A stretch of DNA of 64,000 bases from Gilliamella sp. ESL0405 (GTDB taxonomy: Bacteria; Pseudomonadota; Gammaproteobacteria; Enterobacterales; Orbaceae), in assembly GCF_019469205.1 (NCBI RefSeq), contig NZ_CP048265.1, positions 372,001 through 436,000 of the forward strand, given 5' to 3'. The notes beneath the pieces are model-generated. The model searched no databases. It worked only from the letters and a program-made list of their open reading frames with translations, and was not told where the DNA came from. The first letter of the stretch is position 1. Every line of letters starts with the position of its first letter. Below are positions 28,582 to 37,836 of this stretch, one piece after another. The position numbers and the translations under genes were made by a program.

Positions 28582-29979
28582 CTATTTGATTAACAAGGGT
28601 TTGTCTTGCTGATTTTTAATTTGTTGTTTTTCCAGACTATCTAAAATCTTTTTATGAATACCATTAAAACCACCATTACTCATAATCAATATAGCGTCGG
28701 TCGGTTTTGCGGATTTTGTGATCATTTCAACTAAAAGATCGATATCGCCCGACCAATAAGCCGGTTGAATACAGGCATCAACAACATCAACAACCAACCA
28801 AGGTAACTGTTCCGGTTGGAACATGTAAACTTCGTCAGCCCGCCCAAGCGACGGTGCAAGCTCATCTTTAGATATTCCGAGTTTCATGGTGTTAGAACGT
28901 GGTTCGAGTACGGCTAAAATTCGGCGATTAGCACCAATTTTACTGCGTAATGCTTCTAACGTCGCTAAAATTGCGGTTGGATGATGCGCAAAGTCGTCAT
29001 AAATTTCAATATTATTCACTTGACCATATAACTCTAAACGTCGTTTGGCATTGATAAATGAGCCTAATGCCTGACAAGCATCTTCAGCTTTAACCCCGAC
29101 ATTGTTGGCAGCAGCAATAGCCATTATGGCATTGTGCATATTATGTTCACCAACTAAAGAGTATCGAACTTCGCCTACTTTATTACCATTAAAGTAGACC
29201 GCAAAGTGGCTGGCATCGTTATTCATTCGTTGGGCTAACCAACCTGTTTCCGATTCAGTAAAAATTTGATCACTCCAACAACCTTTGGCTAACACCTGTT
29301 TAAGATTGACATCTTCTTGAGGTGCAATAATCAGACCTTTACTTGGCACTAAGCGCACTAAGTGATGAAACTGTTTTTGAATTGAGCTGAGATCATCAAA
29401 TATGTCAGCGTGGTCAAATTCTAAGTTGTTCATTATTAGCGTTTTCGGGCAATAGTGCATGAATTTGGAGCGTTTATCAAAGAACGAACAGTCATACTCG
29501 TCAGCTTCAATAACAAAGAAATTTCCTTCGCCTAATCTGGCTGATATGTCAAAGTTTCCAGGTACGCCACCAATAACAAAGCCTTGCTTAAAGCCTTGTT
29601 GTTCTAAGATCCAGTTTACCATGCTGGCGGTAGTAGTTTTACCATGAGTACCGGCAACCGCAATCACCCAGCGATCTTTTAACACATTATCATGCAACCA
29701 TTGCGGTGCTGAGATATAAGGAATGTTATTATCTAAAATGTATTCCACACAAGGATTACCCCGTGATAATGCGTTACCAATGATAACTAAATCCGGTGTA
29801 GGATTTAATTGCGCAGGATCGTCGCCTTCAATGATTTCGACATTTTCTCGTTGTAACAAGGTGCTCATCGGCGGGTAAACATTTTTGTCTGAACCGGTGA
29901 CTTTGTGACCTAGTGAGCGGGCTATTAATGCAATTCCTCCCATAAATGTGCCACAGATACCAAGAATATGAATATGCAT
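28582..29979 (-). CDS. mpl: Murein tripeptide ligase Mpl
   Basis: Mpl, 465 aa, joins L-Ala-gamma-D-Glu-meso-DAP to UDP-N-acetylmuramate to recycle murein peptides. The N-terminal MHIHILGICGTFMGG, the ATP loop GTHGKTTTASMV near residue 110 and the Mur-ligase C-terminal domain are intact; full length as in E. coli (457). AAGGACTAAAA precedes ATG. Probably the first gene of a mpl-nnr unit. Confidence 0.95.
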   Translation of the reverse strand: MHIHILGICGTFMGGIALIARSLGHKVTGSDKNVYPPMSTLLQRENVEIIEGDDPAQLNPTPDLVIIGNALSRGNPCVEYILDNNIPYISAPQWLHDNVLKDRWVIAVAGTHGKTTTASMVNWILEQQGFKQGFVIGGVPGNFDISARLGEGNFFVIEADEYDCSFFDKRSKFMHYCPKTLIMNNLEFDHADIFDDLSSIQKQFHHLVRLVPSKGLIIAPQEDVNLKQVLAKGCWSDQIFTESETGWLAQRMNNDASHFAVYFNGNKVGEVRYSLVGEHNMHNAIMAIAAANNVGVKAEDACQALGSFINAKRRLELYGQVNNIEIYDDFAHHPTAILATLEALRSKIGANRRILAVLEPRSNTMKLGISKDELAPSLGRADEVYMFQPEQLPWLVVDVVDACIQPAYWSGDIDLLVEMITKSAKPTDAILIMSNGGFNGIHKKILDSLEKQQIKNQQDKPLLIK

Positions 29980-30090
29980 TTTTAGTCCTTAACTTTGTAT
30001 AAATTGTAGTAAAAAATAATGGTTTTGTTACCAGTTTGGTTAAATAGGTTTTTTGAAGTAGTTTCGTTAATTATAGTCGATTTTTATGGC

Positions 30091-31827
30091 TTATGCGATA
30101 GGCCATAAATGCCTTATCATTAATTTTGCAGCTTGATTGCCTCGAAACTCATCGACACCTAAGTGATAAACGATTGTTACATTTTTGATTGATTGATCAG
30201 GCCATTTAGTTGTATCAGCATTGAAATATATCCCTTCAATAATAGGTCCACCTTGTTTCGGCTCCAGTACTAATCTAAGATGTTTTTCGGCAAATAACTG
30301 CTGTCTGTGAACGATAAACTCACCGTCAAAAATTGGTTCGGAAAAGCCTTCTCCCCATGGGCCTGAATCTTTTAGCTGTTTGGCTATAGCATAATTGAAA
30401 TCTTGACTGGCTATCTCACCGTCGGTTTCAATCACTTGTTCAAGCAATTCATCATTTAATACTTGATCAACCAGTGCTTCAAAACTGTCGGTAAAATGGG
30501 CTAAATCTTGTTCTCGAATAGACAACCCCACCGCCATAGCGTGCCCACCAAAGCTGACTAAAAGATCAGGATGAAGCTGATCTAACTGTTCAATCAGATC
30601 ACGCAAATGTAAACCGGCAATCGATCGGCCGGAGCCTTTTAATAGACCGTCTTGTGTTGAAGCAAATGAAATCACTGGTCGATAGTATTTCTCTTTCAAC
30701 CGAGCCGATAATATCCCAATAATCCCTTGATGCCATTGTGGATGATGAACAACTAATGCACTAGGAATTGCCGCTTTTTGTGTTTCTATCTTTTCAATAA
30801 GCGATAACGCTTCTTTATGCATTGTTTGTTCGATTAATTTGCGATCGTTATTTAACGCATCAAGTTCGGTTGCTTGTTTAATGGCGGTGTCAAAATCATC
30901 ACAGAGTAATAATTCCACTCCCAATGACATATTATCCATTCTTCCTGCGGCATTTAAGCGCGGCGCAATATAGTAAGCAAGATCGATAGAGGTAAAACAA
31001 GCCGCCTCTTTTTTCGCAACTTGCAATAATGCTTTGATACCAGCACAACAATAGCCGGAACGAATCCGATTGACTCCTTGATGTACTAATATACGATTGT
31101 TATGATCTAATTGCACCACATCAGCAATCGTTCCTAAAGCCACTAAGTCCAGTAAGCTGGCAATGTTATATTCTTCTAAGTTATTGCTTGCAAACCAGTT
31201 TTCCTTGCGCAATTTAGCCCGTAAAGCCAGCATTAAATAAAACGCCACACCTACGCCGGCTAAATGTTTAGAAGGGAAAGCGCAATCAGGCAAATTCGGA
31301 TTGACTATGGCATCAGCATTAGGTAACTGCTCCGGACATAAGTGATGATCGGTGATGATAACCGCAATATTCGATTGTTTGGCAAATTCAACCGCATCGA
31401 ATGAAGATATCCCATTATCGACAGTCACAATAAGATCGGCTTTTTGAGCTATGGCTTTCTCAACCACACTGGTGCTTAAGCCATAACCGTCTTGAAAACG
31501 ATCAGGTATAATATAATCAACAAATTGGCACCCCATTTTTTTTAGGGCTCTGACTGTTAAAGCGGTGCTGGTTGCGCCGTCGGTATCAAAATCACCGACA
31601 ATCATAACACGTTGATTATTTTTCATTGCTTGATAAAGCAATTCGACAGCATCATTGATACCATCTAAATTATCATAACCGGTTAAATTGCGTGTGGTAT
31701 AGTCAAGTTCTTTTATTGATTTTACGCCTCGTAGTGCATAAATTCGCTGCAATAGTTGCGGAATATCTTTCGGTAATTCCGGGAGCGATTGCGGTAACGG
31801 ACGATGTAATAATCTATTTTTTCTCAT
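30091..31827 (-). CDS. recJ: Single-stranded-DNA exonuclease RecJ
   Basis: RecJ, 578 aa (E. coli 577), degrades single-stranded DNA 5' to 3' in recombination and mismatch repair. The DHH-family metal motifs are visible: VGDFDTDGATSTAL near residue 77, VTVDNGISS, and IITDHHLCP near 155-163. The DHHA1 part has APRLNAAGRMDN and GGHAMAVGLS. Third gene of the xerD-dsbC-recJ group, the same order as E. coli. A hairpin separates it from dsbC. Confidence 0.96.
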   Translation of the reverse strand: MRKNRLLHRPLPQSLPELPKDIPQLLQRIYALRGVKSIKELDYTTRNLTGYDNLDGINDAVELLYQAMKNNQRVMIVGDFDTDGATSTALTVRALKKMGCQFVDYIIPDRFQDGYGLSTSVVEKAIAQKADLIVTVDNGISSFDAVEFAKQSNIAVIITDHHLCPEQLPNADAIVNPNLPDCAFPSKHLAGVGVAFYLMLALRAKLRKENWFASNNLEEYNIASLLDLVALGTIADVVQLDHNNRILVHQGVNRIRSGYCCAGIKALLQVAKKEAACFTSIDLAYYIAPRLNAAGRMDNMSLGVELLLCDDFDTAIKQATELDALNNDRKLIEQTMHKEALSLIEKIETQKAAIPSALVVHHPQWHQGIIGILSARLKEKYYRPVISFASTQDGLLKGSGRSIAGLHLRDLIEQLDQLHPDLLVSFGGHAMAVGLSIREQDLAHFTDSFEALVDQVLNDELLEQVIETDGEIASQDFNYAIAKQLKDSGPWGEGFSEPIFDGEFIVHRQQLFAEKHLRLVLEPKQGGPIIEGIYFNADTTKWPDQSIKNVTIVYHLGVDEFRGNQAAKLMIRHLWPIA

Positions 31828-31836
31828 AATGTAAAT

Positions 31837-31856
31837 GTTAGCGCATTGGCGCTAAC
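31837..31856 (-). other. Intercistronic hairpin dsbC-recJ
   Basis: GTTAGCGC at 31837-31844 pairs with GCGCTAAC at 31849-31856 around ATTG, nine bases before the recJ start on the minus strand. It may limit recJ translation or stabilise the dsbC message. Confidence 0.5.
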
Positions 31857-31877
31857 TTATTAATTAATTAAAATGTT

Positions 31878-32573
31878 TTAAAGATTTTTTTTATCTAAAA
31901 TTTCAATTAACTTATCGGCCGGTACATAACCCGAAACAAGTTGTCCGTCAGGCAAAACAATAGCTGGCGTACCAGAAATACCTAAACTTCTACCCACATC
32001 AAATTGTTGGGTGACGTAAGGTACCATGCTTGTTGCTGGTGAGATTTTTTTGCCTTTGTAAGCATCGTCAAAGGCTGCTTTACGATCAGCTACGCTCCAA
32101 ATTGACTGCATATTTTTTCCTGCTTCACTATTAACACCGCTTCGTGGGAAGGCAAAGTAGTGAACAGAAATCCCCGCATCTAAATATTGATCAATATTTT
32201 CGTGGAGTAATTTACAGTAATGGCATGTATAATCAGTGAAAACCCAAATGACATACTTTTCATTTTTAGCTTGATAAACGATTGCATCTTTTTCAATTTT
32301 TTTAATGGCATTTAAATTATCTTTATTGGCAATATTTTCCGGTTCATCACCTTCAACGTTATAAAAAGGACCTTGTGTTAGATATTTCCCATCAGCAGTA
32401 ACATAAAATATTCCGTCATCTGTGGTAACCGCTTTTAAGCCTTTTATCGGCGAATTATTAATTTTTATTGTATTGGAATTGTACCCCAGTTTTTCGAAGC
32501 TTTTTAAAATATCACTATTGCTTGCAAGCGCAGAGGTTGAAATTAATGCTATAGCTAAAACTAATTTTTTCAT
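31878..32573 (-). CDS. dsbC: Thiol:disulfide interchange protein DsbC
   Basis: DsbC, 231 aa (E. coli 236), the periplasmic disulfide isomerase. A signal peptide (residues 1-17) ends near ALA, followed by the dimerisation domain and the thioredoxin fold with the active site CHYC in FTDYTCHYCKLLHENID and the cis-proline loop SGTPAIV. E. coli DsbC has CGYC and a second, structural disulfide; here both of those cysteines are serine (QSIWSVADR and SPATSMV), so the protein has only the two active-site cysteines. AAGGGTAATTGA precedes ATG. It lies between xerD and recJ. Confidence 0.94.
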   Translation of the reverse strand: MKKLVLAIALISTSALASNSDILKSFEKLGYNSNTIKINNSPIKGLKAVTTDDGIFYVTADGKYLTQGPFYNVEGDEPENIANKDNLNAIKKIEKDAIVYQAKNEKYVIWVFTDYTCHYCKLLHENIDQYLDAGISVHYFAFPRSGVNSEAGKNMQSIWSVADRKAAFDDAYKGKKISPATSMVPYVTQQFDVGRSLGISGTPAIVLPDGQLVSGYVPADKLIEILDKKNL

Positions 32574-32598
32574 TCAATTACCCTTATTTTTTGAACTT

Positions 32599-33513
32599 TT
32601 ATGCTCGAGGATGATGTTTAGTGTGTAACTGTTTTAATCTCTCTGTTGCCACGTGTGTATAAATTTGCGTGGTGGATAAACTACTATGTCCCAGTAACAT
32701 TTGTACAACACGCAAATCGGCGCCATGATTAAGCAAATGTGTTGCAAACGCATGCCGTAGTACATGGGGAGATAGCGAGTCAATATTAATCCCAGTTAGT
32801 ATGGCATAATATTTTATCCGATGCCAGAACGTCTGTCGTGTCATTTTTTTGCCCAATCGACTGGGAAACAGGATATCAATTGGCCCGGTTTTTAACAGAT
32901 CATTACGGGCATATTTAAAGTAGTATTCAAGCCAGTAGACTGCTTCTTCCCCTAACGGGACTAGCCGTTCTTTATTGCCTTTACCGATAACTCTTATCAC
33001 TCCTTGCCGAAGGCTAATATCACTGATCTCTAAATTAACTAATTCAGAAACCCGCAAACCTGTTGCATAAAGCACTTCTAACATGGCTTTATCACGTAAT
33101 TCGATTGGATCGTCTATACTAGGCGATTGAAGTAAAGCATCAACTTGTGATTCAGTGAGATCTTTCGGGAGCTTTTTCGGTAGTTTGGGCGCGGATAAAA
33201 CCGCTGACGGATCGTCAGTGCGATAATTTTCTTGATATAAGTACTGGAAAAAGCGTTTAGTTGCGCTCAGTAACCGAGCTGAACTACTGGCTTGGTAACC
33301 GGCATTGACTCTCGACATCAAAAATTCTTGCAAGTTATGCGTTTGTGCGTTGACAAAATTAACTTGTTGCTGTTGTAGTGATTGGCTTAATGCAAATAGA
33401 TCGTGCCGGTAAGATTCAACCGTATTTTCGGCTAAATTGCGTTCTAACCAAATTGAATCTAAAAATTGTTCAATTAACATTTTATTTTGTGGTGGTATAT
33501 CTTTTTCAGACAT
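32599..33513 (-). CDS. xerD: Tyrosine recombinase XerD
   Basis: XerD, 304 aa (E. coli 298), with XerC resolves chromosome dimers at dif. The SAM-like N-terminal domain begins IEQFLDSIWLERNLAENTV; the catalytic domain shows the Arg of ATGLRVSELV, the HxxR of SPHVLRHAFATHLL, the later His of LLGHSSLSTTQIYTHV and the nucleophile Tyr in the same segment. The frame stays open to 33609, but ATG at 33513 fits the family. First gene of xerD-dsbC-recJ. Confidence 0.96.
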   Translation of the reverse strand: MSEKDIPPQNKMLIEQFLDSIWLERNLAENTVESYRHDLFALSQSLQQQQVNFVNAQTHNLQEFLMSRVNAGYQASSSARLLSATKRFFQYLYQENYRTDDPSAVLSAPKLPKKLPKDLTESQVDALLQSPSIDDPIELRDKAMLEVLYATGLRVSELVNLEISDISLRQGVIRVIGKGNKERLVPLGEEAVYWLEYYFKYARNDLLKTGPIDILFPSRLGKKMTRQTFWHRIKYYAILTGINIDSLSPHVLRHAFATHLLNHGADLRVVQMLLGHSSLSTTQIYTHVATERLKQLHTKHHPRA

Positions 33514-33640
33514 AAAAAGCCTGCTCTTTATGACACGTATTGCAACTATTATATACCAACAAGAGTCAAGTTGCAGTTTCGGCGAAAAGATTAGACGAAG
33601 CTCATTCAATTGAGTTTAAATTGCTATAAATTTACCTATT

Positions 33641-33682
33641 TTTATACTTAAACATAGGGTATTTCTGAAACTTCTTGTCAAA
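33641..33682. repeat. Dispersed ~40-bp repeat, copy D
   Basis: TTTATACTTAAACATAGGG then TATTTCTGAAACTTCTTGTC upstream of xerD, 32 kb from the copies at the CRISPR trailers. It has the same core and order as copies B and C, which shows the element is dispersed. Confidence 0.6.
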
Positions 33683-33773
33683 CGTTGCTAAAAGGATTTT
33701 AATTTATACATTGTTTTGTATTTTTTTTATTTTCTGATATATACTTCCTGCCAAAATTTGGGCTGTTCACTTT

Positions 33774-34406
33774 ATGATCATGTTGAAACGAAATATCTAT
33801 TGTCTTATTGCGTTATATATTTTTTTTGTAATTGGTATTGAGACCTATACCTATTGGCATATCCAACTTCGCCCTTGGCAACCAAAATCACCATTAGGGC
33901 GCCTTGAATATTATTTCAGTTTTTTTACTGTGCTTTCAAATATTCTGTTAGCGGTAAGTTGCATATTTTTAAGCTTAAATCCTCAATGTGATCGATATGG
34001 TTTTAAGGTGATTCGGCTAAATGGCTTAATTGGTGTAGTCATTACGGCTATTGTTTATAATTTAGTTTTAAGAAAGATTCATATACCTCCAAACAGCATC
34101 GCCCGGTTTGCCAATGAAAGTTTACATGTTATTGCGCCTGCTCTGGCTGTATTGACTTGGCTGATTTGGGGACCATTTAGGCGTATCAATTTTAAGGTCG
34201 TAATGGGTTCAGCACTTTCGTTGTTGGCTTATGGGGTTTATATTTTTGTGCGTGGTTATTATACTAATCGATACCCCTATCCATTTATCAATGTTACTCG
34301 CATTGGTTATCCCAAAGCTTTGCTTGCTGCCGGTATTGTTTTCCTCATGTTTGTAGCCTTAGCTTTATTGTTTTGGGGTATAGATGCCTTAAGGAGAAGA
34401 AAATGA
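33774..34406 (+). CDS. Pr6Pr family membrane protein
   Basis: Integral membrane protein of 210 aa with six hydrophobic segments, near residues 8-26, 45-68, 78-98, 115-135, 143-163 and 180-204. The patterns YFSFFTVLSNILLAV, NESLHVIAPALAVLTWLIWGP and YPYPFINV are those of the Pr6Pr (FAR-17a/AIG1-like) family, whose role is unknown in bacteria. The last codons overlap the start of grxB by 4 nt, so they are co-translated. Confidence 0.75.
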   Translation: MIMLKRNIYCLIALYIFFVIGIETYTYWHIQLRPWQPKSPLGRLEYYFSFFTVLSNILLAVSCIFLSLNPQCDRYGFKVIRLNGLIGVVITAIVYNLVLRKIHIPPNSIARFANESLHVIAPALAVLTWLIWGPFRRINFKVVMGSALSLLAYGVYIFVRGYYTNRYPYPFINVTRIGYPKALLAAGIVFLMFVALALLFWGIDALRRRK

Positions 34407-35050
34407 AACTGTATATCTATGAGCACTGTCCATTTTGTGTAAGAGCAAGAATGATATTTGGTTTAAAACATATACCCGTTGAGCAACATGTTTTGCTGAG
34501 TGATGATTTTAAAACGCCCGAAAAGATGATTGGCAAAAAAATGGCGCCGATTTTGCAAAAAGCGGATGGTAGTTATATGCCGGAAAGTTTAGATATCGTC
34601 GAATATATTGATAATAACTATGGTCAGCCTATTTTAACCGGCGCTAAATCTCCCCAAATAGCCGACTTGATTAAACAGCTACAGCAATATGATTATAAGC
34701 TTGAAATCCCTCGTTATATCAAGCTAGGGTTAGCGGAATTTGCCACCCAAAGTGCGATTGATTATTTTATTAACAGTAAATTGGCAAAAATTGGTTCTAT
34801 CGACGAGTGTTTAGCTCAAAGTGAAAAATTAATTTTAGCGGTGAGTGAAATTTTAAACCAGTTTGACGCTGTTATTGTTTCGCAAAATGCGTGTAATGGC
34901 GAACTATCGTTAGATGATATTTGCTTATTTCCGGTGCTACGTAATTTAACCTGCGTGAAAGGGTTAACTTTTCCACCGAAAATAAAAGCCTATCTTTTAT
35001 CTATGGCGGCAGATAGCGGCGTGGATCTATTTTTTGATAGAGCTATTTAA
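34403..35050 (+). CDS. grxB: Glutaredoxin 2
   Basis: GrxB, 215 aa (E. coli 215), a glutathione-dependent oxidoreductase with a GST-like fold. The thioredoxin half has the active site CPFC at residues 9-12; the conserved APILQKADG and the helical C-terminal domain follow. The frame is open 10 codons further upstream, but MKLYIYEHCPFC is the family N-terminus and AAGGAGAAGAAA lies before it. It overlaps the end of the Pr6Pr gene by four bases. A strong terminator follows. Confidence 0.94.
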   Translation: MKLYIYEHCPFCVRARMIFGLKHIPVEQHVLLSDDFKTPEKMIGKKMAPILQKADGSYMPESLDIVEYIDNNYGQPILTGAKSPQIADLIKQLQQYDYKLEIPRYIKLGLAEFATQSAIDYFINSKLAKIGSIDECLAQSEKLILAVSEILNQFDAVIVSQNACNGELSLDDICLFPVLRNLTCVKGLTFPPKIKAYLLSMAADSGVDLFFDRAI

Positions 35051-35090
35051 GATTGTCGTTATTGCAGATTGCATTCGATTCCTGCGGGGG

Positions 35091-35136
35091 AAAGAGTACA
35101 AGCAAAATAGGAAGAAAACTTGTACTCTTTTTTTTT
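35091..35136 (+). terminator. Rho-independent terminator after grxB
   Basis: AAAGAGTACAAG at 35091-35102 pairs perfectly with CTTGTACTCTTT at 35119-35130, followed by a run of T. Confidence 0.85.
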
Positions 35137-35164
35137 AATCCATTAATAACAAAATCTAACGTCC

Positions 35165-36205
35165 TTAATTACCCAATTTAATATCAATTACTTCGATATT
35201 ATCTTTACCACCGTAGATATCATACCAAGGGGTAGCATATTGTTTTAAAATTTTATTGAGGTGTTCAACATTTTCACGTCCGGTTTTATCTAACCAACGT
35301 TTTAGCTCATCTTTACCACCTTTAGCATAAGCGGCAACACCTTCAAACCATGTAGCTCGACCACCTAAAATACCACTATATTTAGCGCCGTGTTCACCGG
35401 CAAAAATTAGCTCTTCATGGAAAGTCTTCGTCGGTACGCCGGCACTTAAATAGATGAAAGGACGAGTAGCGGCATCGCTTGCTTGTTTAAAATAGTCTGC
35501 TGCTTCTTTTTGGGAGTAAACCACAATGTTATTATCATTAAAGCCTTCGACATTTTTGAAAAGTACCGGTACTTCAACTTTTAACACATCGATGTAATAG
35601 TGATCTTTAGTAAACTCTTCAATGGTTTTAATCACTTTTTGTGGTTTAATTTTGGCAAATTCGGGGCTCTTATCATCGGTGATTTGATTGTCATAGACAA
35701 TTGGCTCAACAAAAACAGGAATATCGGCTGCTCTTGCTTCGTTGCCTAAGCGTTCTAAAAATGCATGCTTTTTATCTAAAATATCTTGTGGATCATCGGG
35801 ATTGTAATAAACCAATACTTTTGCAGCATCGGCACCTTTTTTGATAAGGCGTTGGAGTGAGTCTTCGGGCAAAATATCGGGTAAACGTCCCGGCGTATTG
35901 GCATCATAGCCTGTTTTTTCATACGACATGATTAATCCGGCATTCTCATTTTTGGCTGCCATGCCTTTATAACCATATTGCTCATCAAGTAAAATTGCAC
36001 TGACATATTTCGTCAATTCTTGAGAAACCAGCTCCTTAAATTCATAGACCATATCAACGTGATAACGATCTTTACCGACTGCGGCTTCCATCATTTTGAC
36101 CATTGAGCCGCGTTGGTCGATAGCTAAAGCGGCAATCACACCATCTTGGTTTGATAATTGTTGCATACGGTTAAATTTGCCGCGAGAAATACGTTTTATA
36201 GCCAT
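35165..36205 (-). CDS. lacD: Tagatose 1,6-diphosphate aldolase, LacD type
   Basis: Class I aldolase of 346 aa that in Gram-positive bacteria splits tagatose 1,6-bisphosphate to glyceraldehyde 3-phosphate and dihydroxyacetone phosphate. The LacD pattern is clear: ALAIDQRGSMVKMM, ILLDEQYG, VLKVEVPVLF with the Schiff-base lysine, and LSAGVPTKTF. LacD is typical of Firmicutes; E. coli uses the unrelated GatY/KbaY. TGGAGAGTTGAAA precedes ATG at 36205. No tagatose kinase or isomerase is adjacent; an MFS carrier diverges. A galactitol-type PTS lies 25 kb away. Confidence 0.85.
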   Translation of the reverse strand: MAIKRISRGKFNRMQQLSNQDGVIAALAIDQRGSMVKMMEAAVGKDRYHVDMVYEFKELVSQELTKYVSAILLDEQYGYKGMAAKNENAGLIMSYEKTGYDANTPGRLPDILPEDSLQRLIKKGADAAKVLVYYNPDDPQDILDKKHAFLERLGNEARAADIPVFVEPIVYDNQITDDKSPEFAKIKPQKVIKTIEEFTKDHYYIDVLKVEVPVLFKNVEGFNDNNIVVYSQKEAADYFKQASDAATRPFIYLSAGVPTKTFHEELIFAGEHGAKYSGILGGRATWFEGVAAYAKGGKDELKRWLDKTGRENVEHLNKILKQYATPWYDIYGGKDNIEVIDIKLGN

Positions 36206-36454
36206 TTTCAACTCTCCATTTAATAATGAGAAATTATTATAGATTGGATGAATGACCGTTTATTAATCATTTGTGCTAGTTTCAATCCAATTCTACATTT
36301 AATTGATTTAATTAGTTGATATGATAACTGATGTCACTATTATGTCATTAATAAAACAGGTTTCAAATGATAATTTCTTCACAATAAAAAGACGTTCGGG
36401 TATAGTAAGGCAGCATAACCGACTGTTTGTAAACAATAATTTGCAAGGATTACT

Positions 36455-37774
36455 ATGTCAGACTTTGTTTCACACGCTCCATTGCGCAAACTCAATAATC
36501 AAGACTATAAAACGCTTGCGCTTTCTGCTTTGGGTGGGGCTTTAGAATTTTATGATTTTATCATTTTTGTCTTTTTTTCTATCACCATTAGTCATCTGTT
36601 TTTTCCGCAAGATATGCCGCAATGGCTAAGTCAAGTACAAACCTTTGGTATTTTTGCCGCTGGCTATCTGATTCGCCCGTTTGGTGGCATTGTTATGGCG
36701 CATTTTGGTGATCTGTTTGGTCGCAAACGAATGTTTACACTCAGTATTTTGCTTATGGCACTACCCACCTTGTTTATTGGTTGTTTACCCACTTATGCCA
36801 GTATTGGTATTTTTGCGCCGATATTACTCCTACTCATGCGGCTTTGTCAGGGTTTAGCCGTTGGCGGCGAAGTGCCAGGCGCATGGACATTTGTGGCTGA
36901 GCATGTTCCCAGAAATAAAATCGGTTTAGCCTGCGGCATTTTAACCAGCGGATTAAGTTTAGGTATTTTACTTGGATCGTTAGTTTCAACCGTCATGAAT
37001 AAAAGCTTATCTCCAGCACAAATGGTTGATTGGGGTTGGCGTATACCCTTTATTATCGGCGGTATTTTTGGCTTAATTGCGATGTATTTACGTCGTTGGT
37101 TGAAAGAGACCCCAATTTTTCTTGAGATCCAAAAACGTAAACAGCAAGAACAATCCCAAAAATTACCGGTAGTAACAGTCTTAACCCAATATCTGCCGCA
37201 AACCATACTATCAATGTTACTTACTTGGGTGTTATCAGCAGGCATTATGGTGATAATGCTCATGACCCCAATTTTATTACAAAAACAGTTTGGCTATTCG
37301 GCTATAGAAGCGTTACAAGGTAATATATTAGCCATTATCGGGTTGATTATTAGTTGTACTTTTTATGGCATGATGATGGACAAATTTGCGCTGGCAAAAG
37401 TGCTTTTAATTGGTTGTATTATTGCCGCTGTGATGATAGCGATCTTTTTTGGCTCATTAGATAACGCTCAGCTACTATTTATTACCTATCCGCTAGCGGG
37501 CTTTAGCGTCGGTATTGTTGGATCGTTTGCTTATTTTATGGTGAAAGTCTTTCCAACTTCGGTGCGTTATAGCGGTGTGTCGTTTTCCTTTAATATGGCG
37601 TATGCCATTGCGGGTGGTTTAACGCCATTACTAATCTCATTTTTTAGTGATTTTGTGAGTAAAATGGCGCCGGCAATTTATGTTGTAGGACTATTTTTAC
37701 TAGGTATATTAATTGGGCTATTTTTATTAATTAATAATAATACTCAAAAATATATAGCAAAAGACATCTCATAA
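36455..37774 (+). CDS. MFS transporter, metabolite:H+ symporter type
   Basis: Carrier of 439 aa with twelve hydrophobic helices. The N-terminus ALGGALEFYDFIIFVFF and the loop GDLFGRKRMFT are the signatures of the MHS group (ProP, ShiA, KgtP relatives) of the major facilitator superfamily. FIGCL, GLAVGGEVPGAWTFVAEH and FGLIAMYLRRWLKETP also fit. The substrate, likely an organic acid or betaine, is not shown by sequence. GCAAGGATTACT precedes ATG. It diverges from the lacD-type gene by 249 bp and ends at a bidirectional terminator shared with the ProC-like gene. Confidence 0.85.
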   Translation: MSDFVSHAPLRKLNNQDYKTLALSALGGALEFYDFIIFVFFSITISHLFFPQDMPQWLSQVQTFGIFAAGYLIRPFGGIVMAHFGDLFGRKRMFTLSILLMALPTLFIGCLPTYASIGIFAPILLLLMRLCQGLAVGGEVPGAWTFVAEHVPRNKIGLACGILTSGLSLGILLGSLVSTVMNKSLSPAQMVDWGWRIPFIIGGIFGLIAMYLRRWLKETPIFLEIQKRKQQEQSQKLPVVTVLTQYLPQTILSMLLTWVLSAGIMVIMLMTPILLQKQFGYSAIEALQGNILAIIGLIISCTFYGMMMDKFALAKVLLIGCIIAAVMIAIFFGSLDNAQLLFITYPLAGFSVGIVGSFAYFMVKVFPTSVRYSGVSFSFNMAYAIAGGLTPLLISFFSDFVSKMAPAIYVVGLFLLGILIGLFLLINNNTQKYIAKDIS

Positions 37775-37796
37775 AATTCAATAGGCAATAAAAAGT

Positions 37797-37827
37797 TTGA
37801 GGAACGGGGTTTTTTTATGTTCCTCAA
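37797..37827. terminator. Bidirectional terminator between MFS and ProC-like genes
   Basis: TTGAGGAAC at 37797-37805 pairs with GTTCCTCAA at 37819-37827. The minus strand continues with ACTTTTTATT, so it ends the six-gene operon; the plus strand gives a weaker tail. The stem and loop start, 18 bases, recur inside the glyoxalase-like gene. Confidence 0.7.
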
Positions 37828-37836
37828 GTATTGCTT

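Noticed and set aside
36847-37263. Minus-strand ORF of 138 codons within the MFS gene
   Set aside because: Antisense shadow; composition reflects the membrane protein on the other strand.
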